Source: Candidatus Peregrinibacteria bacterium CG11_big_fil_rev_8_21_14_0_20_46_8 (GTDB lineage: Bacteria > Patescibacteriota > Gracilibacteria > UBA1369 > UM-FILTER-53-11). From it: DNA of 15,488 bases. The stretch lies in assembly GCA_002796025.1 (NCBI GenBank), contig PCVQ01000060.1:1-15488 (forward strand), given 5' to 3'. Under the pieces are notes generated by a model. The model was not told where the DNA came from and did not search any database. It worked only from the letters and a program-made list of their open reading frames with translations. Positions 1 to 6,642 of the stretch are shown piece by piece (the stretch's first letter is position 1; each line of letters opens with the position of its first letter). Position numbers and translations under genes: made by a program.

Positions 1-723
1 GAATCCACAGAAGAAACAGACGGCGGATTATTGCCTAACGAAGCAATCATTTTGGCTATGATTAATTCTGTGGCCAATTATGCTTTGGGAATCTATAAAG
101 GTCTTCAAGATCTAGGAGGTGATATACGTCGAACATATATTTCTGAAGTTTTAGAAAGGCTCGAATTTGCCGGATACCTAGAGAGTCACTATGAGCTGCC
201 CAAAGAGACACCCGAAGGTAAGAAAAAAACAGGCCGTATGCGCCGCGTTTTTTCCTTAACAGAAAAAGGGAATGCGGTGTTGCGTGTTGAAAAAGCTCGT
301 ATGAAAACACGTGCCGAAATTTTGGCAGCATTTTGGGACGATGAGTTCGCAGTTGATCGCGGCCAGGATGAATTTGCATCCCAAAGTAAGTCTTTTTCAT
401 TCACGCCGCACGAAATTTTCGTTCTAAAAATAATCGAAAAAAATCCCTCAACATATCAGGCTGCAATTTTGCAGCAAACGAAGGACCTGATGAATCCAGT
501 ATCTGAAGCTCGATTGTCCATCATAGTAAAGAAACTTACCAAACAAAATTATATCATTAAGCGTAGGGAGACCGATGAAGAAGCGTCTGGCCGCACGCGC
601 GGTAAAAGACAATTATTAGAAGTAACAGATGCCGGAAGAGATCTATTGAGAGTTGTTAGCCAACAAGAGCGTACACGCGCACAGGCCTTAAAAGCATTTT
701 GGTCGGCGGAAGGGGATTTGTAA
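1..723 (+). CDS. Tandem winged-helix transcriptional regulator (PadR/MarR-like), 5' end missing
   Basis: The reading frame is open from base 1, so the gene starts upstream of the window. The TTG at 31 is only an internal candidate start and I do not favour it. The product is a likely DNA-binding regulator made of two copies of the same unit. Bases ~40-330 and ~400-715 each encode a helix-turn-helix core, a basic wing (RRVFSLTEKG and KRQLLEVTDAG) and a matching tail (TRAEILAAFWDDE versus TRAQALKAFWSAE). The TEKG/TDAG wing is typical of PadR and MarR families. No effector domain or membrane segment is visible. The gene ends with TAA, and no intrinsic terminator is obvious in the 216 bases before the next gene, which has its own promoter. 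A single-chain pseudo-dimer is inferred from the duplication. The target is unknown. Confidence 0.7.
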   Translation, partial: ESTEETDGGLLPNEAIILAMINSVANYALGIYKGLQDLGGDIRRTYISEVLERLEFAGYLESHYELPKETPEGKKKTGRMRRVFSLTEKGNAVLRVEKARMKTRAEILAAFWDDEFAVDRGQDEFASQSKSFSFTPHEIFVLKIIEKNPSTYQAAILQQTKDLMNPVSEARLSIIVKKLTKQNYIIKRRETDEEASGRTRGKRQLLEVTDAGRDLLRVVSQQERTRAQALKAFWSAEGDL

Positions 724-882
724 TGTTTGTAGGTCGGTTTTATGGTCCGCTTAGGATTTTTATGCTTCGCGCTCGCCCCCAGCCGCACGGATTCAGCATG
801 GAGCTTACTATGCAATGGCATAAACTTGAAAATCTAGTTTTGTTAAGATTGTAGCTCGTAAGCCCTTTTGCCGCCTCGCTAC

Positions 883-911
883 TTGACATTTTGTAGAAAA
901 GCAATTATAAA
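883..911 (+). promoter_or_regulatory. Sigma70-type promoter for the 940-1638 gene
   Basis: TTGACA at 883-888 and TATAAA at 906-911 are separated by 17 bases. The predicted transcript starts near 918, giving a leader of about 22 bases with no Shine-Dalgarno before the ATG at 940. Confidence 0.75.
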
Positions 912-939
912 ATACTCTTAAGTTTTAACAAGAAAATAT

Positions 940-1638
940 ATGGAACGTCCTAATCTAAAGAGAGAAGCGGCGCTTGCGGTAGCAGTTATGTCCGCTTCTT
1001 GCAGCGCAGAACTTATGGATTTGAAAAATGCCGATTATCAAGATGCCGGTGCTTATCAGGATGCTGGTATGAACCAAGATGCCGGTGATACTCCAGAAGG
1101 ATGGCAAAAATTAATTGATGCACGCTATAGATATATGGCTACTCCGGTACATGGTGCTGATCGCGCAGTACTTGAGGATGTAAGTCCTGACGACATTCGA
1201 GAGGTTGCACGACAAGTTGAAGAAGGAGTTTTTGACGCGCTGAAAATAACATTAACGACACTGGATCCCAAAGACTCCAATTTAGATGCAGAAAGAGTGT
1301 GTGATCAATTCGGATTGTCAGAATTCGGAACTCTTGAATCTCCTTATTTGAATTGCGATTTGTATACTCCACTGCCTGGCGGTCCAGAGATATCGACAAA
1401 TGGCGAAAGATTTGCTTTTGATAGAATTGGAATTAATCCGGACACCGGATTTGATATTGTTAACAATGAACCAACAAATGGTCCGGCTATATATAAGACT
1501 CGTTTCTTAACAGAGCCCGGTGGCAGACGGGGCGGTTTGGCAGCTTCCTTTTTTCTTAATTTAGAGCATGCGGAGCGAACGGGAGAGCAGGGCCGCCAGT
1601 GGCGCGTACAAGTGACCGGTTTTCGTGGTCGTAGATAA
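940..1638 (+). CDS. Hypothetical exported or lipoprotein-like protein with QDAG repeats
   Basis: This 232-aa protein matches no family I recognise. The N-terminus has basic residues (K7, R8), then a short hydrophobic stretch (residues ~10-20) ending at C21. This resembles a lipoprotein signal, but the lipobox (SAS before C21) is weak and the hydrophobic core is short. It is followed by three 6-aa repeats of the type (Y/N)QDAGx, encoded by 18-base units at 1036-1089, then a soluble, acidic and Gly/Asn-rich region. Alanine- and aspartate-rich spacers of this kind are common just after the anchor of surface lipoproteins. It is a single-gene unit: a consensus promoter lies 29 bases upstream and a new promoter starts 21 bases after the stop. 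The ATG has no Shine-Dalgarno. Export is inferred and the function is unknown. Confidence 0.7.
   Translation: MERPNLKREAALAVAVMSASCSAELMDLKNADYQDAGAYQDAGMNQDAGDTPEGWQKLIDARYRYMATPVHGADRAVLEDVSPDDIREVARQVEEGVFDALKITLTTLDPKDSNLDAERVCDQFGLSEFGTLESPYLNCDLYTPLPGGPEISTNGERFAFDRIGINPDTGFDIVNNEPTNGPAIYKTRFLTEPGGRRGGLAASFFLNLEHAERTGEQGRQWRVQVTGFRGRR
1036..1089 (+). repeat. Three in-frame 18-base tandem repeats encoding (Y/N)QDAGx
   Basis: Units at 1036-1053, 1054-1071 and 1072-1089 differ mainly at synonymous sites (GAT GCC GGT versus GAT GCT GGT). This suggests an old duplication kept at protein level, probably as a flexible spacer after the signal segment. Confidence 0.75.
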
Positions 1639-1659
1639 CGTGCATTTCTCAAATTCATT

Positions 1660-1687
1660 TTGACACCGCTCAAAAAGCCGTTATAAT
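1660..1687 (+). promoter_or_regulatory. Promoter of the rplJ-rplL operon
   Basis: TTGACA (1660-1665) and TATAAT (1682-1687) are both perfect hexamers, with a 16-base spacer. Predicted transcription start is near 1694, exactly at the 5' strand of the antiterminator pairing described for the leader. Such a strong promoter fits a ribosomal protein operon. Confidence 0.85.
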
Positions 1688-1693
1688 AAGCAC

Positions 1694-1882
1694 GTCTGAG
1701 AAAGCTGGCAACCTTGGCACAAGGCTAAAAAGCCCTAAGCCGCAGGAGAAATAAGTCCCGCCGAGACATACAATCCGACCGCTTCCCGAGTCATTTTCTA
1801 TACGTACAATGAGTTTCCGGAGGCCGAAAGATAACGTATGCGCTCTCAGATAGAGCGCTATTTTTTTACTCTCGTACACACC
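1694..1882 (+). promoter_or_regulatory. Ribosomal protein L10 leader with intrinsic attenuator
   Basis: This structured leader lies between the rplJ promoter and the rplJ start. A terminator hairpin, GCGCTCT (1840-1846) with AGAGCGC (1852-1858), is followed by TATTTTTTT and sits 24 bases before the ATG. The first bases of the transcript, TCTGAGA (1695-1701), are the exact complement of TCTCAGA (1844-1850), which overlaps the 5' arm of that hairpin. The two pairings exclude each other: antiterminator versus terminator. Further hairpins lie inside (CCTTG/CAAGG at 1712-1724 and GGCT/AGCC at 1723-1734), and a CCCGCCGAGA segment resembles the kink-turn-containing part of known L10 leaders. In families with this leader, L10(L12)4 binding represses its own operon. 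The placement and logic match; I could not check a covariance model. Confidence 0.7.
1840..1867 (+). terminator. Attenuator terminator in the rplJ leader
   Basis: It has a perfect 7-bp GC-rich stem (1840-1846 with 1852-1858), a 5-base loop and then a seven-T run. It lies just before the true rplJ start, so it can only act as a regulated attenuator. The ATG at 1838 is part of this hairpin and is not a credible start. Confidence 0.8.
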
Positions 1883-2494
1883 ATGGCAATTACACGACAA
1901 AAAAAGGAACAAATTCTTTCAGAGCTTATCGACAGCTTTAAAAATGCAAAATCAGTTGTCTTTTCTCACTATAAAGGCACAAGCGTAAAAGATATCGGTG
2001 AGCTTCGTAACAAACTTCGCAGCGAACAGGTTGAATTTAAGGTTGCAAAGAAGACATTGATTCAACGGGCTGCAAAGGAGGCAGGAATGGAAGAGATTCC
2101 GGCTGGCTCAATGGATGGTCCAATCGGGCTTGCAATTGCTATGGGTGACGAAATTGCACCGGCCCGTATTATTCACGATTTTGGCAAAGATCATGAAACC
2201 GTTGCTATTACGGGCGCATGGTTTGAATCAAAAATGATGAATGCGGCTGATGCAAAAACTCTTGCAACATTGCCGACCCGCGAGCAATTACTTGGTCAGT
2301 TGGTTGGATTAATGATGTCGCCGGTTGCCGGCTTCCATGGTGTTTTGAATAACGTATTGACCGGTTTTGTTCGTGTATGTTCCGAGTTGGAGAAAAAAGG
2401 AGGCGCTGTTCCTGTGGAAGCGGTATCGACACCGGCACCGGCCGCTGAAGCTGCCGCCGAAACTCCATCCGAAGAAGCTCCTAAATCAGAATAA
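1883..2494 (+). CDS. rplJ: 50S ribosomal protein L10
   Basis: L10 is the base of the ribosomal stalk. It binds 23S rRNA near the GTPase centre and carries L7/L12 dimers on its C-terminal helix. The 203-aa protein begins MAITRQKKEQ, a typical L10 start, followed by the rRNA-binding domain (FSHYKGTSVKDIGELRNKLR and VAKKTLIQRAAKEAG). The C-terminal helix (PTREQLLGQLVGLMMSPV) binds L7/L12, and an Ala/Pro/Glu-rich acidic tail follows. A longer in-frame start at 1838 is rejected because those codons form the attenuator hairpin. No Shine-Dalgarno precedes the ATG. rplL follows after 42 bases, so the two form the usual stalk operon, controlled by the leader upstream. Confidence 0.97.
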   Translation: MAITRQKKEQILSELIDSFKNAKSVVFSHYKGTSVKDIGELRNKLRSEQVEFKVAKKTLIQRAAKEAGMEEIPAGSMDGPIGLAIAMGDEIAPARIIHDFGKDHETVAITGAWFESKMMNAADAKTLATLPTREQLLGQLVGLMMSPVAGFHGVLNNVLTGFVRVCSELEKKGGAVPVEAVSTPAPAAEAAAETPSEEAPKSE

Positions 2495-2508
2495 TTTTAT
2501 CTACAATT

Positions 2509-2534
2509 TAATTCCTAATTCCTAACCCCTAATA
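2509..2534 (+). repeat. CCTAA-type short tandem repeat between rplJ and rplL
   Basis: Three imperfect copies of an 8-base ATTCCTAA-like unit fill the gap just before the rplL start, where a ribosome binding site would be expected. It carries no Shine-Dalgarno. It is probably an A/U/C-rich unstructured spacer that keeps the start accessible. Confidence 0.4.
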
Positions 2535-2536
2535 CT

Positions 2537-2947
2537 ATGTCAGACGAATCAACTACAGTAGAGCTCAGCAAAGAAGCACAAGGCGTGCTCGATGCTGTTG
2601 AAAAGCTCTCAGTTATGGATCTTGCTAAGCTTGTAAAAGCTATGGAAGAAAAGTTCGGTGTTTCTGCTGCTGCTCCTATGGCTGTTGCTGCTCCTGCTGC
2701 GGGCGGCGGTGCTGCTGCGGGCGGCGACGACGAGGGCGGTCTTGTTACCGTTGTTCTTAAGTCCGGCGGTGCACAAAAGATTGCTGTTATTAAAGCAGTC
2801 CGCGAGCTTACCGGTCTCGGTTTGAAAGAGGCAAAAGATCTCGTTGACGGTGCTCCCAAGCCCGTTAAAGAAGGTGTAGAGAAGGAAGAAGCGGATAAGA
2901 TGAAGAAGGCTCTTGAAGCAGCTGGTGCTGAGGTTGAATACAAATAA
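2537..2947 (+). CDS. rplL: 50S ribosomal protein L7/L12
   Basis: This is the multi-copy stalk protein that recruits and stimulates translation GTPases. It has 136 aa in the classical order: a helical dimerisation and L10-binding domain (residues ~8-42, LSVMDLAKLVKAMEEKFGV), an Ala/Gly/Pro-rich flexible hinge (~43-66) and the globular C-terminal domain (~68-136). The C-terminal domain contains the strongly conserved VIKAVRELTGLGLKEAKDLV stretch (84-103) that contacts elongation factors. The hinge is longer and more glycine-rich than in E. coli. It is the second gene of the rplJ operon, has no Shine-Dalgarno, and is followed 22 bases after the stop by a strong terminator. Confidence 0.98.
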   Translation: MSDESTTVELSKEAQGVLDAVEKLSVMDLAKLVKAMEEKFGVSAAAPMAVAAPAAGGGAAAGGDDEGGLVTVVLKSGGAQKIAVIKAVRELTGLGLKEAKDLVDGAPKPVKEGVEKEEADKMKKALEAAGAEVEYK

Positions 2948-2968
2948 GCCGTCCGCGACGGTTCAAAT

Positions 2969-3005
2969 GAGCGCTTTTGGAGCATTGCTTCAAGGGCGCT
3001 TTTTT
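2969..3005 (+). terminator. Intrinsic terminator after rplL
   Basis: A stem of up to 15 pairs (2970-2984 with 2986-3000, including three G-U pairs; in practice a slightly larger loop) is followed by a T run (to 3005). It ends the ribosomal protein operon before the pilus operon. Confidence 0.85.
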
Positions 3006-3013
3006 GCTATAAT
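2985..3013 (+). promoter_or_regulatory. Candidate promoter of the pilus operon, overlapping the rplL terminator
   Basis: A perfect TATAAT lies at 3008-3013, 17 bases after TTGCTT (2985-2990), which matches the -35 consensus at only 3 of 6 positions. The predicted start near 3020 gives a short leader for the ATG at 3037. The -35 lies within the 3' arm of the terminator, so the two elements share sequence. Confidence 0.5.
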
Positions 3014-3036
3014 TAATAGATTAAAAAGATATAAAT

Positions 3037-4518
3037 ATGGCTGAAAATACAGATAAAAATAAAAATATTTTGCCCGCGGCACAACCTGTCGCGGCGCCAC
3101 CTGCGCTGCCGGCACAGCCAATGGTGCCGGAACAAGCTGCATCACAACCAGCGGCGCAATCTCCTTCGGCCTCTCCACAAGAGCCGGACGACTCATCCTA
3201 TAAACTCGATACTTCCGGCCAGCCAAAAGAGAGCTTCGGATTTTTAAAGAATTTATTGAGCAAAAAAAGTGCGGCTGCCGGTGATGCCGATGATGGCAAT
3301 GCATTTACAAAACTTTTTGGAAAGCAAGATCCGGCTATGCGCTCAACCGCTCCTTCACTTTCGAAAGTGCTCGGACCTCAGCCGAAAATTTCGGCAACCG
3401 ATATGTTCGATAAAGAAAAGCGCCGCCGTGCGCTTGCAGGCCGCGCATTTGGTTTTGCCGTATTCGCCGCCTTGGCGGTTTACACATTTTTTTATCTCCA
3501 ATTAAATCCAAACGCAACAATTCTTCAGAAACATTTTGGTCCAAATATTGCAATTCAATTCGATGCAAGCAATGCACGGCTCGAAAAGGCAAAGACCGAT
3601 TTGAATATCGCAAATTATATGCGGGCGCGAGTGCTGCTCGATGATGTAAATAGTAAAATCGATCCGTATCAAAAGCAGGTTGCAATTGTAACTTCGGATT
3701 TTGTAACCGACAGCGAACGCGCTATTGCAGAGGTGCAAGAGCAAGAGCTTGGCGCCGAAATTAAGAAAAAACTCGTGCACGTGCAGGATATTTTTAAAGC
3801 ACCGCTTGGTATCGATACCTTTTCGGTTGAGCCGGTAACGCCAATGCAGCGCGATCAAAAATTTCAAGCTTTGCTTGTGCAGGCCTTAGGGGAGCGCAAG
3901 CAGCAGCTCCATGCCGCTGCACCCGAAGGAGAAGTGGTAGAAACAAATGCGCTCGATAATGTGATTCGTCTCGCAGAGAATCAGTATTTTATCAACACAA
4001 TTACTAATTCAAATTTAGAAGAGATGGAAACAAAAGCGTTTAGCGAATTGCTCGAAAATATTCGTGCACAGGGAACCGATGAACATTCCGCCGTACAAAA
4101 CATTATTAAGCAGCGTCTGCGCTGGTCCGAAGTAATTCGCGATGTACATGCGGTAACTGAGAAGGTAGATGATTTATATGGTCTCGGCTTTTTTGATACC
4201 GTTGGTGGTATTCAATACAACTCTTATAGTTTTGATGCGCAAACCGGCAAGATTTCGATCCGCGGTACGACAAAAACATCCGACAGCAAAACATTTAGTT
4301 TTATTTCTGAGCTCGTTGAACGCATCGAAGGTTCGCGCAAATTTAAAAATGTCGATCTTCCAAGCTTTAGTAAGAGCAAAGATGAAGAGGGAGACTATAC
4401 ATCGAGTTTGAGTTTGGTATTTGAATTGCAGCCCGCAGATGAGCGTGATCCCCGGGACGACAGGCTCACCGAAGATCTTGAAGTTATCGAATCTGCACAA
4501 CCCGAATCGGCCCAATAA
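3037..4518 (+). CDS. PilN-like type IV pilus inner-membrane assembly protein
   Basis: This 493-aa single-pass membrane protein has a long Ala/Pro/Gln-rich cytoplasmic N-terminus (~1-120), a basic cluster (KEKRRR, ending ~131), one membrane helix (~134-154) and an extracytoplasmic region of ~340 residues. The last ~110 residues (GKISIRGTTKTSDSKTFSFI, then a beta-rich end) resemble the ferredoxin-like C-terminal fold of PilN alignment-complex proteins, with a helical stretch before it. Canonical PilN is ~180-200 aa with a short cytoplasmic tail that binds PilM. Here the tail is much longer and no PilM gene is adjacent. It is the first gene of a five-gene run; the next starts 12 bases after its stop. 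The PilN assignment rests on order, topology and the C-terminal pattern. Confidence 0.65.
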   Translation: MAENTDKNKNILPAAQPVAAPPALPAQPMVPEQAASQPAAQSPSASPQEPDDSSYKLDTSGQPKESFGFLKNLLSKKSAAAGDADDGNAFTKLFGKQDPAMRSTAPSLSKVLGPQPKISATDMFDKEKRRRALAGRAFGFAVFAALAVYTFFYLQLNPNATILQKHFGPNIAIQFDASNARLEKAKTDLNIANYMRARVLLDDVNSKIDPYQKQVAIVTSDFVTDSERAIAEVQEQELGAEIKKKLVHVQDIFKAPLGIDTFSVEPVTPMQRDQKFQALLVQALGERKQQLHAAAPEGEVVETNALDNVIRLAENQYFINTITNSNLEEMETKAFSELLENIRAQGTDEHSAVQNIIKQRLRWSEVIRDVHAVTEKVDDLYGLGFFDTVGGIQYNSYSFDAQTGKISIRGTTKTSDSKTFSFISELVERIEGSRKFKNVDLPSFSKSKDEEGDYTSSLSLVFELQPADERDPRDDRLTEDLEVIESAQPESAQ

Positions 4519-4530
4519 TTTTTTTCTTGT

Positions 4531-5163
4531 ATGCGTAACACTCCTTCATTCATTAATAAAAGTAACTTCTACTTTCTCGTCGTACTTGTGATTTTCGGCA
4601 TTACTGTTGCGTACGGTATTATGCAGTACCAGGTAATGATGGCGATGAAGGTTGCTGTTGAAGACAATGAAAGCCGCATTGCTCAACTGCAAGAAGAGTT
4701 TCGTACTGCTGAGGATGATTACCGCACGTTAGCTGCTGACTTTACCGAGCGCCACGAAGATTTCTTGAAGAAGATGGAAAAAATTCTTCCGCCCGATGCC
4801 GGCTACACCGATCTTGCGCGTCTTTTCGATAACTTTTTTGCGGGAATCAATCGTCCTGGCAACGAGATTGAGCAGAATAATCTTGTATTTGGACAGCCGC
4901 AGCCGCTGGAAGATATGAATCACATTTCGGTCTTGCCGGTGAGTATGAATATTAAAGGCTCGCGCAGTAACTTTCTGAAATTTTTGGAATTTATAGAAAA
5001 CTCCGGAACTTTGGAGAGCGGTACGCGCTTAATGGAGTTGAAGTCGATTACATTTAATTTTGAAGATGGCGGAGAGCTTGTAAAAGATCCGACCCAGGAT
5101 GTTACGTTTAGCGTGCGGATGAATACCTATTTTCGGACTTCGAAAGTTGCAGCTTTGAATTAG
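4531..5163 (+). CDS. PilO-like type IV pilus alignment-complex protein
   Basis: This 210-aa protein has a short cytoplasmic start, one membrane helix (residues ~13-33), a coiled-coil segment (~38-85, rich in Glu/Gln/Asp) and a C-terminal alpha/beta domain. The phrase SVLPVSMNIKGSRSNFLKFLEFIENS matches the PilO pattern of a strand, the G(S/T) turn and a helix beginning FLxFLE. In known systems PilO pairs with PilN beneath the pilus and transmits alignment between the motor and outer parts. The gene follows the PilN-like gene by 12 bases and precedes the ATPase by 21 bases, the canonical N-O order. The start ATG has no Shine-Dalgarno but a T-rich upstream. Confidence in PilO-like topology is high, in strict orthology moderate. 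Confidence 0.75.
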   Translation: MRNTPSFINKSNFYFLVVLVIFGITVAYGIMQYQVMMAMKVAVEDNESRIAQLQEEFRTAEDDYRTLAADFTERHEDFLKKMEKILPPDAGYTDLARLFDNFFAGINRPGNEIEQNNLVFGQPQPLEDMNHISVLPVSMNIKGSRSNFLKFLEFIENSGTLESGTRLMELKSITFNFEDGGELVKDPTQDVTFSVRMNTYFRTSKVAALN

Positions 5164-5184
5164 ATCAAATGAAATCTTTCTTAC

Positions 5185-6642
5185 ATGGTCGATGTACCGG
5201 CACAATCAGGAGTACAAACGGGCTCACCGCCGCAGTCCGGCGGCACGCAATCTTTGCAAGAGGCGATTCTTGCCGGTAATGTTCCTCAAATTGTTTTGAA
5301 TACAATTTCAAGTGCGCTTGAGATGCGCTCTTCGGATATTCATATTGAGCCGCAGCGGAATGCAACGCGTATTCGGTATCGTGTTGATGGTGCCTTGCAC
5401 CGCATTGTTGAGTATCCGAATAATATGCATCCTGCGGTGGTTTCGCGCATTAAGATTATGTCGAATTTGAAGATTGATGAGCAGCGCATTCCGCAGGACG
5501 GCCGCGCTTCGGTAACTTCAAAAGATAACCGTGAAATGGATCTGCGTGTCTCGACATTGCCGACCGTAAACGGCGAAAAAATTGTAATGCGTATTCAAGA
5601 TAAGTCGCGGAAGATTCCGTCGCTCGAGCAGCTCGGTTTGGCCGGCAGTGCTTTGCGGACTATCGAAAAGTCGCTTGGCATGCCGAATGGCATTACGCTT
5701 ACAACCGGTCCGACCGGTTCGGGTAAAACAACAACGCTCTATGCGTGTCTCAGTATTTTAAATACGGAAGATGTAAATATTATGACCGTCGAAGATCCGG
5801 TGGAAATTCAGCTGCCGGGATTAAATCAGAGTCAGATGCATCCGGAAATCGAGTATAATTTTGCGAGCGGATTGCGCACGGCGCTGCGTCAGGATCCGGA
5901 TATTATTATGGTGGGTGAGATCCGCGACCGCGAAACAATAGATGTTGCAATTGAAGCTTCGCTTACCGGTCACTTGGTTTTTTCAACTATTCACACGAAC
6001 AGTGCCGTCGAAACGCTCACGCGTATTAGTAACATGGGTGTGCCCGGATATTTGATGGCATCGACTATTAATTTGATTATTGCACAGCGCTTGGTTCGTA
6101 AAATTTGCGAGCAGTGTCGTGTAGAAGAGCCTGCAGACGAGGCCTTACTTAAGCGCGTAAAGCACGCACTCGAAACGGTAAATGCCGAAGAGCGAAAGCA
6201 CTACGATCCCGCGCTTTTTACTGAATTAAAATTCTATATTGGTAAGGGGTGCGAGGCGTGCAATAAGACCGGCTACTTTGGCCGCGTTGGTTTGTACGAG
6301 ATGATGTTGATGAATAATAAGTTGCGGCAACATTTAATTGATGGCGACTCTACGTTGCAAATTGAAAAGACGGCGATTGAGGGAGGTATGGTTACCCTTG
6401 AACAGGCCGGAATCTTGAAGGCGCTGCAAGGCGTAACAAGTTTGGATGAGGTCTATAGCGTGGCGAGGGAGGCGGAGGGGGAGGAAGACGGGAATACGGG
6501 AAAGCAAGAAGCAGGAAAGGAAGCGGGAATGCAGGAAGCCGCCGCTAAAGCGGGGCAGGCAGGACAAGAAATGCTCCCGCCGCAAGCCGTACAATCACAG
6601 CTGCCACCCGCACCGCCGCCGCAAACTAATCCGCAACAATGA
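5185..6642 (+). CDS. pilB: PilB/GspE-type pilus assembly ATPase, short form
   Basis: This hexameric cytoplasmic ATPase powers pilus extension. The 485-aa protein carries the full GspE core: the DIHIEPQ and RIRYRVDG entry motifs (~51-69), Walker A GPTGSGKTTT (175-184), the Asp-box/Walker B region ending MVGEIRDRE (~242-250), the His box GHLVFSTIHTNSA (262-274), and the four-cysteine zinc motif (C308, C311, C356, C359). That zinc motif separates PilB/GspE from the retraction ATPase PilT. The N-terminal MshEN/N1 domain (~150-170 residues) is missing: only ~25 flexible residues precede the core, and an in-frame TGA at 5170 excludes an upstream start. The C-terminal ~65 residues are Glu/Gly/Ala then Pro/Gln rich. 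The stop overlaps the pilC start (ATGA), implying translational coupling. Confidence 0.92.
   Translation: MVDVPAQSGVQTGSPPQSGGTQSLQEAILAGNVPQIVLNTISSALEMRSSDIHIEPQRNATRIRYRVDGALHRIVEYPNNMHPAVVSRIKIMSNLKIDEQRIPQDGRASVTSKDNREMDLRVSTLPTVNGEKIVMRIQDKSRKIPSLEQLGLAGSALRTIEKSLGMPNGITLTTGPTGSGKTTTLYACLSILNTEDVNIMTVEDPVEIQLPGLNQSQMHPEIEYNFASGLRTALRQDPDIIMVGEIRDRETIDVAIEASLTGHLVFSTIHTNSAVETLTRISNMGVPGYLMASTINLIIAQRLVRKICEQCRVEEPADEALLKRVKHALETVNAEERKHYDPALFTELKFYIGKGCEACNKTGYFGRVGLYEMMLMNNKLRQHLIDGDSTLQIEKTAIEGGMVTLEQAGILKALQGVTSLDEVYSVAREAEGEEDGNTGKQEAGKEAGMQEAAAKAGQAGQEMLPPQAVQSQLPPAPPPQTNPQQ

Noticed and set aside
31..33. TTG at 31 as the start of the first gene
   Set aside because: The frame is open to base 1 and nothing upstream of TTG looks like an initiation site, so truncation by the window is more likely.
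1838..1882. Longer rplJ start at 1838
   Set aside because: These codons form the attenuator hairpin and T run, and known L10 proteins start at the MAITRQKK point (1883).
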